DNA of 64,000 nt. It comes from Herbidospora sakaeratensis (GTDB taxonomy: Bacteria; Actinomycetota; Actinomycetes; Streptosporangiales; Streptosporangiaceae). The notes beneath the pieces are model-generated. The model ran no database searches. It saw nothing but the letters and a program-made list of their open reading frames with translations, and had not been told where the DNA came from. Both the position numbers and the translations under genes were made by a program. The first letter of the stretch is position 1; each line of letters opens with the position of its first letter. The DNA is taken from the NCBI RefSeq assembly GCF_001570525.1, contig NZ_BBXC01000008.1, forward strand, positions 461,841 to 525,840, given 5' to 3'. This document shows positions 8,268-15,686 of this stretch, piece by piece.

Positions 8268-10016
8268 ATGGCAAGGTCCATCAAGGGGAACTCCGCCCTT
8301 GCCCGGCCCTACCGCGACCTCGTGTGGCTCGCCTATCTGACGCTGCCGCCCGACAGCGGCGAGCGGCGGGTGCTGCTCGCCCACCGTCTCGCCGCGCGGG
8401 CGCTACTACGGCGTCCCGGCGACCCCGCGCAGGCCCGTCTCGACGTGCTGAAGCGGGTGCTGAAGCGACGGCCCTATCCGCTGATCGGGTTCGGGCGCCG
8501 GCTTGAAGTGGTGCCCGCGGTCGTCCGCAGCGACGAGCGCGCGTTCACCGCCGCGCTGGAGGAGCTGCCGCCGGCCGCCCGCGCCGCCTACGCGCTCACC
8601 CGCATCGAGGGCCTCGACGCGGGCGAGGCCCGCCGCCTGCTGGGGGCGGCCGGGGTGGCCGAGCCGACGATCGCGCTGGCGCTGATCGACGCGCTCGACG
8701 ACGAGCACGGCCGCCTGGAGGACCACCGCCCCGCCGCCGACCCGACGCTGGCCCGCATCTACGGCCGGGGCCCGTCCAAGGTCCTGATCACGCTGGCCGC
8801 CGCCGGGGGCCTGCTCGCCGTCGCGGGCGTGCCCCACCTGCTGGGCCTGCACGACGTCCGCGCGGCCACCGCCGCGCCCGCGTTGCCCGAGGTCAGCCGG
8901 GTCTCGCCGGGCACGTGGCGGACCACCACCACCCTCGACCTGCACACCTGGGAGCCCCGGGGCGACCTGACCGGCGACGACGGGCTCGTGGTCCGCGCGG
9001 TCCGGGCCTGGCAGGGCGAGGTGACCCCGCAACCGGTGTCGGGCGCGCTGCCCGGCCCGCCGGTCGCGCCCCAGCTGCTCTACGCGGGCCGCCTCGACGG
9101 CACCACGGTCGTGCTGCTGCGCGACTCCGGCCGGGTCGCCCGCTACGCCGAGACCGGCCGGTCGCGGTCGCTGGAGGTGTTCCCCGAGCCCCGGCTGAAG
9201 GCCGACGGGTCGACCCCGCTGAAGTTGTCGGGCGGCCGTTACCTGGTGCCGCCGTGGGTGACCGAGGCGTCGGCGGCCAACCTGAGCCGGCTGGGCGCGA
9301 AGTGGCGTCCGGTGGCGCTGGCCGGCGGGGTGACCGATCCGGTGCCGCAGGTCACGGCCGGTCCGTGCTGGCGCGGCCCGGTGTTGCGGCTGCGCGCGCC
9401 GGGGGTGGCCCACGGCATGGCGTACACGATGCTCGACCTGGGGCGGCTCGCGCTGGCGAACGTGACCCACCAGGCGCCGCCGCCCGCCGAGATCAACCGG
9501 ATGGGGCCCGAGGAGATCGACGTGTCGCCCGGCGGGTTCAGCGCGTGGGCGCACCTGTCGTGCGCGTTGCCGTTCCCGCCGGTCGAGGCCGAGGCGGCGA
9601 CGGCCTGGGAGTTCTGGTCGGGCGAGCTGCCCGAGTCGGCGCGGGCGCGGTGGATGTGCGCCCGGTTCGGCAACGCCGACGGAACGAGCTCGGTCAGGGC
9701 GGTGCTCGCCGTCGCGACGCCCGGCCGGACCGTGACGATCCCCACGGGCTCCCGCGCCGGCACGTGGGACTGCAGCCGCCTGAAGCGCCACGTGGTGGCG
9801 GCGACCTGGTGGCAGGCCCCCTCGGGCCAGTGGTACTACCTGGTCGCGGGCAGCCGCGACGTCGCCCGCATCACGGTGACCGGCCCGACGGTGAAGGACG
9901 TCCTGGCCGGACGCGGCCTCGTCGCGGCCCTGGGCCCGAACGGCGGCACGCAGCCGCCCGGCGAGGTCACGGTGACGGCCGGCACCACGACCGTGCTCCG
10001 CGAGACGGCGCCCTGA
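8268..10016 (+). CDS. Membrane-anchored protein with sigma-factor-like N-terminus
   Basis: The 582-residue product has a helical N-terminal ~165 residues rich in Arg/Ala/Leu. That part contains a stretch resembling sigma region 4 or a helix-turn-helix: ALEELPPAARAAYALTRIEGL followed by DAGEARRLLGAAG. One membrane segment follows (VLITLAAAGGLLAVAGVPHLLG, about residues 170-191). The remaining ~390 residues look extracytoplasmic, with Trp/Gly-rich strand-like sequence and several cysteines (PCWRG, SCALP, MCARF, WDCSRL). I do not recognise a named family. By layout it could be a membrane-tethered regulator or sensor, but the DNA-binding idea is weak and only inferred. The likely SD is GGGAGAG just ahead of ATG 8268. 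Confidence 0.75.
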   Translation: MARSIKGNSALARPYRDLVWLAYLTLPPDSGERRVLLAHRLAARALLRRPGDPAQARLDVLKRVLKRRPYPLIGFGRRLEVVPAVVRSDERAFTAALEELPPAARAAYALTRIEGLDAGEARRLLGAAGVAEPTIALALIDALDDEHGRLEDHRPAADPTLARIYGRGPSKVLITLAAAGGLLAVAGVPHLLGLHDVRAATAAPALPEVSRVSPGTWRTTTTLDLHTWEPRGDLTGDDGLVVRAVRAWQGEVTPQPVSGALPGPPVAPQLLYAGRLDGTTVVLLRDSGRVARYAETGRSRSLEVFPEPRLKADGSTPLKLSGGRYLVPPWVTEASAANLSRLGAKWRPVALAGGVTDPVPQVTAGPCWRGPVLRLRAPGVAHGMAYTMLDLGRLALANVTHQAPPPAEINRMGPEEIDVSPGGFSAWAHLSCALPFPPVEAEAATAWEFWSGELPESARARWMCARFGNADGTSSVRAVLAVATPGRTVTIPTGSRAGTWDCSRLKRHVVAATWWQAPSGQWYYLVAGSRDVARITVTGPTVKDVLAGRGLVAALGPNGGTQPPGEVTVTAGTTTVLRETAP

Positions 10017-10030
10017 CTATCGTGACCCCC

Positions 10031-10306
10031 GTGAACCAGTGCGTGTGCGGGCACGACGACCATCGGGCGCCGCTCGACAAGGCCGAGGGCCTGGTGCTGG
10101 CCGGGCACCTGCGCGTGATCGAACCCCTGCTGGAAGTGGTCGCCCGCGACGACTCGCGGTGGCTGGGCGTCCTGCGCTGCGGGTCGTGCGGCCGCTACTG
10201 GGCCGAAGACAGCATGACGTCGGGCCACGCCGACCTGTTCTTCGTCTATCCGGTCGACACAACCGACCCGCACGCCTGGCTGGCGGCGGCCCGGCCGCTC
10301 TTCTAG
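10031..10306 (+). CDS. Small cysteine-rich hypothetical protein
   Basis: The 91-residue product carries two Cys pairs, CVCGH at the N-terminus and CGSCGRYW in the middle. Together they could form one zinc site. It otherwise has a helical segment (AEGLVLAGHLRVIEPLLEVVA) and an aromatic-rich end. It is probably a small zinc-ribbon-like protein of unknown role. An in-frame GTG at 10022 is an alternative start; neither has a convincing SD. The gene follows the membrane-anchored protein by 14 bp and its end overlaps the convergent cupin gene by four bases. Confidence 0.6.
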   Translation: MNQCVCGHDDHRAPLDKAEGLVLAGHLRVIEPLLEVVARDDSRWLGVLRCGSCGRYWAEDSMTSGHADLFFVYPVDTTDPHAWLAAARPLF

Positions 10307-10677
10307 GCGATCCAGAGCGGGGTGCCGTGGACGGTCCCGTCGGGCAGGATCGCCTTCGCGTCCCCGGCGGCCGTGACGACGGCGGTGAAACCCCCGGCCG
10401 CGGCGGTGACCCGGCGGGCGGTGTGGGGCGGCATGACCACGGTGTCGCCCCCGGCGACCTCGAAGGTCTGGCCGCCGAGTTCGACGGTGGCGCCGCCGGT
10501 GACGAACGCCCAGATCTGCTCACGGTCGAAGTCGTGCCTCGGCCCGGCGGCGCCGGGCGTGGCGTCGACCCGCCAGACCGACTGGGCCGAGCCGCCCTGG
10601 CCGGGCGAGGCGAAGGTGGTCATGACCCCGGCGGGCGTCTCGGAGCGGCGGGCCTCTGCGGCGCGGATGACGGTCAT
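10303..10677 (-). CDS. Cupin domain protein
   Basis: The 124-residue protein is a single small cupin barrel. The first cupin box is degenerate (GPRHDFDREQIWAFVTGGATVELGG) and the second is visible as GGDTVVMPPHTARRVTAAAGGF. The histidine in motif 1 is followed by D-x-x-x-E-Q rather than the full metal set, so metal binding is plausible but reduced. No substrate can be assigned. It is transcribed away from the MarR gene across a 57-bp gap that contains an inverted repeat, which suggests the MarR protein controls it. Confidence 0.8.
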   Translation of the reverse strand: MTVIRAAEARRSETPAGVMTTFASPGQGGSAQSVWRVDATPGAAGPRHDFDREQIWAFVTGGATVELGGQTFEVAGGDTVVMPPHTARRVTAAAGGFTAVVTAAGDAKAILPDGTVHGTPLWIA

Positions 10678-10694
10678 CTCGATCCCCTACGATA

Positions 10695-10709
10695 GACAAT
10701 GTCGTTGTC
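10695..10709. promoter_or_regulatory. Inverted repeat in cupin/MarR divergent promoter
   Basis: GACAA, five bases, TTGTC forms a perfect dyad inside an unusually AT-rich 57-bp gap between the two divergent genes. Position and symmetry fit a MarR-family operator controlling both directions. Binding is inferred only. Confidence 0.45.
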
Positions 10710-10734
10710 CATATAGTCAATCAGGTTGTCTTTC

Positions 10735-11190
10735 ATGTCAAACGGGTTCGAGCTGCCGCTGCGGCTGCTGATGGCGTTCCGTGTGCTCATCGACGCCCTG
10801 CACGAGGAGCTCGCCGAGCGGGGCCACCCCGACATGCGGCCCATGCACGGCTTCGTGCTGCAGGCGGTCGCGCGCGGGGCCGACTCGGCCGCGTCGCTGG
10901 GCCGCACGCTGGGCGTCTCGAAGCAGGCGGCCGGCAAGACCGTCGAGACGCTGGAGGAGCTCGGCTACGTCACCCGGGTCCCCGATCCGGCCGACTCCCG
11001 CCGCAAGACGGTCGTGCTGACCGGCCGGGGGGTCGACGCCCTGCGGCAGTCGGCCGAGGTGTTCGACGAGCTGCGGGCGCGGTGGGCCGCCGAGCTCGGG
11101 GCCGGGCGACTCGACGACCTGGAGGACACGCTGCGCCGGATGACGCCAGACGACCTGTTCCGGCTCGACGTGCCCGGCTGGTTCGGCTAG
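10735..11190 (+). CDS. MarR family transcriptional regulator
   Basis: The 151-residue protein has the MarR winged-helix layout: dimerisation helix (ELPLRLLMAFRVLIDALHEELAERG), recognition region (SAASLGRTLGVSKQAAGKTVETLEELGYV) and the wing with the usual basic D-x-R-R (DPADSRRKTVVLTGRG). Such proteins are dimeric repressors that release DNA on binding phenolic or similar ligands or on oxidation. ATG 10735 is preferred over the TTG at 10726 because the family normally begins close to the first helix. The divergent cupin gene and the dyad between them make autoregulation and control of the cupin likely. Confidence 0.85.
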   Translation: MSNGFELPLRLLMAFRVLIDALHEELAERGHPDMRPMHGFVLQAVARGADSAASLGRTLGVSKQAAGKTVETLEELGYVTRVPDPADSRRKTVVLTGRGVDALRQSAEVFDELRARWAAELGAGRLDDLEDTLRRMTPDDLFRLDVPGWFG

Positions 11191-12149
11191 CTCCCCCAGC
11201 CCGGGACCGTCTTCTCCAGGATCACCAGGGGCAGGTCGCGGGGGGATTTGGCCTCGTAGGAGGCGTACAGGGGGAAGATCTCGGTCATCGTCGGCCAGAG
11301 GGCGCGCTTCTCCTCCGGGGTCGCGGTGCGGGCGCGGGCGGTGAAGACCTCCGGGCCGACCTGGACCGTCACATGGGGGTCGGCGGTCAGGTTGAGATAC
11401 CAGGCGGGGTGGGCCGGGGAGCCCGCGTTCGAGGCGACGAGCAGGTGGCGGGGGCCGTCGACGCCGTAGAAGAGGGCGGTGCGGCGGGGGCGGCCCGACC
11501 GGCGGCCGGTCGTGGTGAGCAGGAGGGCGGGTTTGCCCTGGTAGGTGTGGCCCTTCTGGCCGCCCGACTCCACGTAGGCCGCCACGTGGCTCGCGACCCA
11601 GCCCGTGGGGCTGGCCTCGATGTCGGCGCGCGGCCTGATGGGGGCGTACCGGCGGAAACCACCGCTGGTCATGCCGGGGAAGTCGTAGACCCGCTGCCAG
11701 GCCGGGCTGCGGAGGGTGAGCGCCTCCTCGTGGGCCTCGGCGCCGGTCCAGCCCGCCAGGTTGAGCATGCGGGTGCCGTCGAAGCTGGTGTGGAAGCGGC
11801 CCGAGACGCCGCCCGGATGGGGGTCTTCTGCGGCCATGGCCTCGAAGACGGTGTCGATCCAGCGGCGCAGCCGGTCGGGGTCGGGGCCGTCGAACTCCGC
11901 CTCGACCGCGACCACGCAGCCGGGCTCGCGTCCGTCGGCCGCGTGCCGGTAGAGGTGGTAGGCGGTGGGCTCGGCGCCGGTGAGGCCCGTCAGGAAGGCG
12001 GCGCCGTCGGTGGTCCATCGGCTGTACGTCATGACGGTGGCCGCGTCGAGGCTCTCGTACACCTCGAAGGAGACGAGCCCCTCGGGCCACGGCGCGGGCG
12101 GCCAGCCGTCGGCGGCGTTCGACTCGGTGGTGAAGAACAGGTCAGGCAA
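11187..12149 (-). CDS. ABM-like monooxygenase domain fused to deazaflavin (F420) nitroreductase-family domain
   Basis: The 320-residue protein seems to join two folds. The first ~175 residues resemble two antibiotic-biosynthesis-monooxygenase-like ferredoxin folds (SFEVYESLDAATVMTYSRWTT, MLNLAGWTGAEAHEEAL with SPAWQR). Residues ~180-320 match the DDN/DUF385 deazaflavin-dependent nitroreductase family (LLLTTTGRRSGRPRRTALFYG, HLLVASNAGSPAHPAWYLNL, TVQVGPEVFTARART). Start is TTG 12149: it has GGAG six bases upstream and overlaps the FMN reductase stop by eight bases, so translation is probably coupled. With the SoxR-controlled FMN reductase upstream, a role in quinone or redox-active metabolite reduction is likely. 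The cofactor (F420 or FMN) is inferred. Confidence 0.8.
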   Translation of the reverse strand: MPDLFFTTESNAADGWPPAPWPEGLVSFEVYESLDAATVMTYSRWTTDGAAFLTGLTGAEPTAYHLYRHAADGREPGCVVAVEAEFDGPDPDRLRRWIDTVFEAMAAEDPHPGGVSGRFHTSFDGTRMLNLAGWTGAEAHEEALTLRSPAWQRVYDFPGMTSGGFRRYAPIRPRADIEASPTGWVASHVAAYVESGGQKGHTYQGKPALLLTTTGRRSGRPRRTALFYGVDGPRHLLVASNAGSPAHPAWYLNLTADPHVTVQVGPEVFTARARTATPEEKRALWPTMTEIFPLYASYEAKSPRDLPLVILEKTVPGWGS

Positions 12150-12666
12150 CGGGAACTCCGTAGGGGTGGGCCCGGCGGGCCGACGCGAGCGCGTGGCCCC
12201 ACCAGGTGAGCTGGTCGAGCAGCCGGTCGGCGGCGGCGCCGCACGGTCCGGGGTCGAGCGGACGGCCGTCGTCGCCGAACTGGCCCGGCGCCCAGATGAA
12301 GGAGACCGTCTCCCGGACGGTGACCGCGTGCAACTCGGCGAAGACCTGCCACAGGTGCTCGACCGCGCGCAGGCCGCCCGAGATGCCGCCATAGGAGACG
12401 AACCCTACGGGTTTGGCCTGCCACGGCGTGACATGCCGGTCGATGGCCGTCTTCAGCGGGCCCGGGAAACTGTGGTTGTACTCGGGCGTGACCACGACGA
12501 ACATGTCGGCCGCCAGCAGCGCCTCTCCCCCGGGCTCGCCGTCGACCAGGTCGACGACCTCGACGGTCAGACCGGCGCGCTGCCGGGCGTGGCCGGTGAA
12601 CCACTCGGCCACGACGGGCCCGAACCGGCCCTGGCGGGTGCTGCCGACGATCACGACGAGTCTCAT
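12142..12666 (-). CDS. NADPH-dependent FMN reductase
   Basis: The 174-residue product is a flavodoxin-like reductase: VVIVGSTRQGRFGPVVAEW (FMN phosphate loop), VVVTPEYNHSFPGPLKTAID (the PEYN(H/Y)S-P-LK-ID signature) and FVSYGGISGGLRAVEHL. It should reduce flavins or quinones with NADPH in the cytoplasm. The gene is divergent from soxR with a SoxR box between, and it is the first gene of a two-gene unit with the monooxygenase-deazaflavin fusion. ATG 12666 is preceded by GGTGGAG. The predicted -10 of the SoxR-type promoter lies so close that a leaderless transcript is also possible. Confidence 0.9.
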   Translation of the reverse strand: MRLVVIVGSTRQGRFGPVVAEWFTGHARQRAGLTVEVVDLVDGEPGGEALLAADMFVVVTPEYNHSFPGPLKTAIDRHVTPWQAKPVGFVSYGGISGGLRAVEHLWQVFAELHAVTVRETVSFIWAPGQFGDDGRPLDPGPCGAAADRLLDQLTWWGHALASARRAHPYGVPVA

Positions 12667-12672
12667 GGCTCC

Positions 12673-12703
12673 ACCCTGGGACCTCAACCGGGCTTGAGGT
12701 CAA
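12673..12703 (-). promoter_or_regulatory. SoxR-type promoter with SoxR box
   Basis: On the minus strand TTGACC (12698-12703) and CAGGGT (12673-12678) are separated by 19 bp, the over-long spacing typical of MerR-family targets. Inside lies CCTCAACCGGGCTTGAGG (12682-12699). Its half-sites CCTCAA and TTGAGG equal those of the classical SoxR box of the E. coli soxS promoter. It drives the FMN reductase operon, and soxR itself starts 20 bp away on the other strand. Confidence 0.8.
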
Positions 12704-12718
12704 GCTAGGGTGCGGGGC

Positions 12719-13102
12719 ATGTCCCCGGAGATCACGATCGGCGAACTGGCCGACCGCAGCGGCGTGCCCCACTCGGCGCTGCGCTTCTACGAGAGCCAGG
12801 GCCTCATCCACAGCCGCCGGACCGCCGGCAACCAGCGGCGCTACGTGCGCGCCACCCTCCGGCGGGTGGCGTTCATCCGCGCCGCCCACCACCTCGGCAT
12901 CCCGCTCTCGCAGGTCGGGGAGGTGCTGGCCCTGCTGCCGTCCGACGGGGCGCCCACCCGCGAGTTCTGGGAACGCGCCTCGCACTGCTGGCGCGCCCAC
13001 CTCGACTCGCGCATCGACCGGCTGGAACGTATACGCGACCGGTTCACCCGGTGCGCCGGATGCGGCTGCCTGTCGTTCGACGGTTGCGCGCTGCTCGACT
13101 GA
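12719..13102 (+). CDS. soxR: Redox-sensing MerR-family activator SoxR
   Basis: The 127-residue protein has the MerR helix-turn-helix (TIGELADRSGVPHSALRFYESQGLI), the dimerisation helix and the SoxR cluster motif C-A-G-C-G-C-L-S-F-D-G-C (CX2CXCX5C), which binds a [2Fe-2S] centre. Oxidation of the cluster by redox-cycling compounds turns on bound promoters. In actinomycetes SoxR is known to respond to endogenous pigments and to control a few reductases and monooxygenases rather than SoxS. That agrees with the divergent genes here. ATG 12719 is chosen; GTG 12710 would add three residues. Confidence 0.93.
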   Translation: MSPEITIGELADRSGVPHSALRFYESQGLIHSRRTAGNQRRYVRATLRRVAFIRAAHHLGIPLSQVGEVLALLPSDGAPTREFWERASHCWRAHLDSRIDRLERIRDRFTRCAGCGCLSFDGCALLD

Positions 13103-13139
13103 CGACTTTGTCGGTGGCGGCTGGCAGCATGGGCGGGTT

Positions 13140-14207
13140 ATGGCTGAACCGCTGAAAGACCAGATCAACGCCGCCTCGGTGACCGTGCTCGCCGACGGCC
13201 TGGCCGCCTGCTCCCCCGCCTTCCCCCGCGACCGCTTCGTCGCCGCCGCCCTGTCGGGCCTCGACGGTCTCGAACTCAAGGATCGGGTACGTTCCGTCGC
13301 CGCCGCCCTCGCCCCCGCGATGCCGGCCGACTTCCCCGAGGCCGCCGCGCTGCTCCGGGCGGCCGCCACGCGGGTGCGGCTCGACCTGTGGAGCGGCTGG
13401 CCCGCGACCGAATGGGTCGCGCTGGCCGGGCTCGGCCACCTGGCCGACGCGATGACGACACTGGGCGCGCTGACCCCCTACGCGACCGGCGAGTTCGCCG
13501 TCCGCCCCTTCCTGTCCCGGCACGGGGAGGAGGCCCTCGCGGTCATGCGCGGCTGGGCCGAGGCGGATGACGAGCATCTGCGGCGGCTGGCGTCGGAGGG
13601 CAGCCGTCCCCGGCTCCCGTGGGGGTCGCGGGTGCCGTGGCTGATGGGCGGCCCGACCGTGCCGATCCTCGACGCGCTGCGCGACGACCCGAGCGAATAC
13701 GTGCGCCGGTCGGTCGCCAACCACGTCAACGACCTCACCAAAGACCATCCCGACCTGGCGCTCGACGTGCTCGACCGCTGGCGGGCCGAACCGGGCGAGC
13801 ACACCCGGGCCGTGCTCCGCCACGCCCTGCGGGGGCTGCTGCGGGCCGGCCATCCGCGGGCGCTGACCCTGGTCGGGGCCACTCCGGGCGGCGGCTCGGT
13901 CGACGCCCTGACCGCCGAGTCGGCGACCGTCGAGATCGGCGGGCACCTGCGGTTCACGGTCACCGTCCGGGCCGACGCCCCCGGCCCGCTCGTGCTGCGC
14001 TACGCCGTCACCAGGGAACGTTCGCGGCGCGTCTTCCACCTGGGCGAACGGGTCGCGACGACCGCCGGGCAGACGTTCACGCTGACCAAGGCCCACTCGT
14101 TCCGCCCGGTCACCACGCGCAGCGAGCCGGTCGGAGACCGCCACCTGGAGATCATGGTGAACGGGGAGATCCGGGCGGGCCTGCCGTTCGTGCTGACCGG
14201 TCAGTAA
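13140..14207 (+). CDS. AlkC-like DNA alkylation repair protein
   Basis: The 355-residue product is all-helical in its first ~240 residues, with HEAT-like repeats and the conserved stretch SRPRLPWGSRVPWLMGGPTVPILDAL-x-DDPSEYVRRSVANHVND-x-x-KDHP. This closely resembles the AlkC branch of the AlkD/AlkC HEAT-repeat DNA glycosylases, which remove 3-methyladenine-type lesions. Residues ~255-355 look like an Ig-like beta domain (SATVEIGGHLRFTVTVRADAPGPLVLRYAV), as reported for AlkC-type proteins. It is a single gene between soxR and a convergent lipoprotein gene, which it overlaps by seven bases. Confidence 0.8.
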   Translation: MAEPLKDQINAASVTVLADGLAACSPAFPRDRFVAAALSGLDGLELKDRVRSVAAALAPAMPADFPEAAALLRAAATRVRLDLWSGWPATEWVALAGLGHLADAMTTLGALTPYATGEFAVRPFLSRHGEEALAVMRGWAEADDEHLRRLASEGSRPRLPWGSRVPWLMGGPTVPILDALRDDPSEYVRRSVANHVNDLTKDHPDLALDVLDRWRAEPGEHTRAVLRHALRGLLRAGHPRALTLVGATPGGGSVDALTAESATVEIGGHLRFTVTVRADAPGPLVLRYAVTRERSRRVFHLGERVATTAGQTFTLTKAHSFRPVTTRSEPVGDRHLEIMVNGEIRAGLPFVLTGQ

Positions 14208-14989
14208 CCCGGCACCACCCGGCCCGCGAAGTCGACCACGACCCGGTTGCCGAGGGGTTCCTTCAGGGTGAGCGTCGCCTTGGTGAGCGGCGCGGCCACC
14301 CGCTGGTCGCAGCCGCCCGTCTCGGCGCCCGACACCTTGAGCCCGATCGAGACGAACGACGGATGCTCGACGACCGTCGGCACGATGCGCGGCTCCGTCG
14401 TCCCGGGGCAGGGCATGCCCCCGCTGACGGTGAAGGTCGCCGACACCGTCCGGCCGTCGACCGACAGGTCGCTGACCAATGTGGACGGCACGATCGAGCC
14501 CAGCCGCCAGAAATGGCTCGCCGTGAGGGCCGGCCAGCGCACCGTGCCGCCCTCGGCCAGGCGGAACTCCCAGGCCGGCAGGTCGACCGGGCCCCGGTCG
14601 GTGCTGAACGGGGAGACGGTCAGCGCCGTGCCGGTCACGTGGGCCTCCGGCCGGTCGGCGTGCGGGGTCTGGGAACGGATGGCGGCGAGCGCGTCGCGGG
14701 CGCTGGTGAGGGTGACGTACCGCGACAGGCCCTGAACGGTGAGCTGCCTCGACGGCGGCGCGGCCGACGACAACGCGGCCGAGGAGGCGGGCATCCGGCC
14801 CCGGGCCGCCTCGTCGGCGAGCGGCAGCGGGTCGAGCACGATGAGCGGGCGGTCGAGCGCCGAGGTGACCGGGAAGTCGCGCCAGAGGTCGGCGACCTTC
14901 GGGCCCGGCGCCTTCGGCGGCGCGGCCGGGTCGGGGGTGCAGGCGGCGACGGCGACCACGGCGGCCAGGAGCACGAGGAACCTGCGCAT
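14201..14989 (-). CDS. Putative lipoprotein, unknown function
   Basis: The 262-residue product has a short signal peptide (MRRFLVLLAAVVAVAAC) ending in a lipobox VAAC with Cys17, then a Pro-rich spacer (TPDPAAPPKAPGPK). The globular part contains DRPLIVLDPLPLADE and SRQLTVQGLSRYVTLTSARDALAAIRSQ, then strand-like repeats to the end. I recognise no named family. ATG 14989 is preceded by GGGAGG, a good SD; the long upstream open frame is not used. It lies 315 bp upstream of the end of the two-component operon on the same strand. Confidence 0.75.
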   Translation of the reverse strand: MRRFLVLLAAVVAVAACTPDPAAPPKAPGPKVADLWRDFPVTSALDRPLIVLDPLPLADEAARGRMPASSAALSSAAPPSRQLTVQGLSRYVTLTSARDALAAIRSQTPHADRPEAHVTGTALTVSPFSTDRGPVDLPAWEFRLAEGGTVRWPALTASHFWRLGSIVPSTLVSDLSVDGRTVSATFTVSGGMPCPGTTEPRIVPTVVEHPSFVSIGLKVSGAETGGCDQRVAAPLTKATLTLKEPLGNRVVVDFAGRVVPGY

Positions 14990-15053
14990 GACGCCTCCCG
15001 TTCCGGGCTCCCAACCCAAGAGACGGATTCGGCGGACGTGCGGTTCGGGACCC

Positions 15054-15686
15054 TCAGCCCAGATTCTCACGCGCGTAGACGGCGGCCTCCGTCCGGTTGC
15101 GGACACCGATCTTGGCGAAGGCGTTGTTGATGTGCGTCTTGACGGTCGTCTCGGCGATGAACAGGGCCGCCCCGATCTCGGTGTTGCTGAGCCCCCGCGC
15201 CACCAGCCGCAGCACCTCGGCCTCCCGCGCGGTCAGCCCGTCGGGCAGGGTCGCGCTCGGCGGCGGCGCGGCCCTGACCAGCGCCTCGACCAGCCGCCGC
15301 GACACCGCGGCCGTGAACGTCGACTGCCCGGCGGCGGCCGACCGGAGCGCGGCGGCGATCTCGGCCCGCCCGGCGTCCTTGGTCAGGTAGCCGCGTGCCC
15401 CGGCGAGCAGCGCCGAGTCGACCGACTGGTCGTCGTCGTAGGTGGTCAGCACCACGACCGCCGTGCCGGGATACCGCCGGGCGATGCGCCGGGTGGCCTC
15501 GACGCCGTCCATGACGGGCATGCGCAGATCCATCAGCACGACGTCGGGACGCGCCTCGGCCACCAGGCGCAGGGCGTCCTCCCCGTTGCCGGCGTCGCCG
15601 ACGACCTCGACCCCGTCGACCAGCCCGAGCAGCGCGACCAGCCCCTCGCGCATGACCTGCTGGTCGTCGACGACCACGACCTTCAC
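15054..15686 (-). CDS. NarL/LuxR-type response regulator
   Basis: The 210-residue protein has a receiver domain with acidic pair Asp7-Asp8, phospho-acceptor Asp53 in VVLMDLRMP and the conserved Lys in YLTKDAG. It ends in a LuxR helix-turn-helix (LTAREAEVLRLVARGLSNTEIGAALFIAETTVKTHINNAFAKIGVRNR). It is the output protein of the adjacent kinase. GTG 15686 overlaps the kinase stop by four bases (GTGA), so the two are translationally coupled. Targets are not visible, and autoregulation of the three-gene operon is the usual expectation for this class. Confidence 0.93.
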   Translation of the reverse strand: MKVVVVDDQQVMREGLVALLGLVDGVEVVGDAGNGEDALRLVAEARPDVVLMDLRMPVMDGVEATRRIARRYPGTAVVVLTTYDDDQSVDSALLAGARGYLTKDAGRAEIAAALRSAAAGQSTFTAAVSRRLVEALVRAAPPPSATLPDGLTAREAEVLRLVARGLSNTEIGAALFIAETTVKTHINNAFAKIGVRNRTEAAVYARENLG

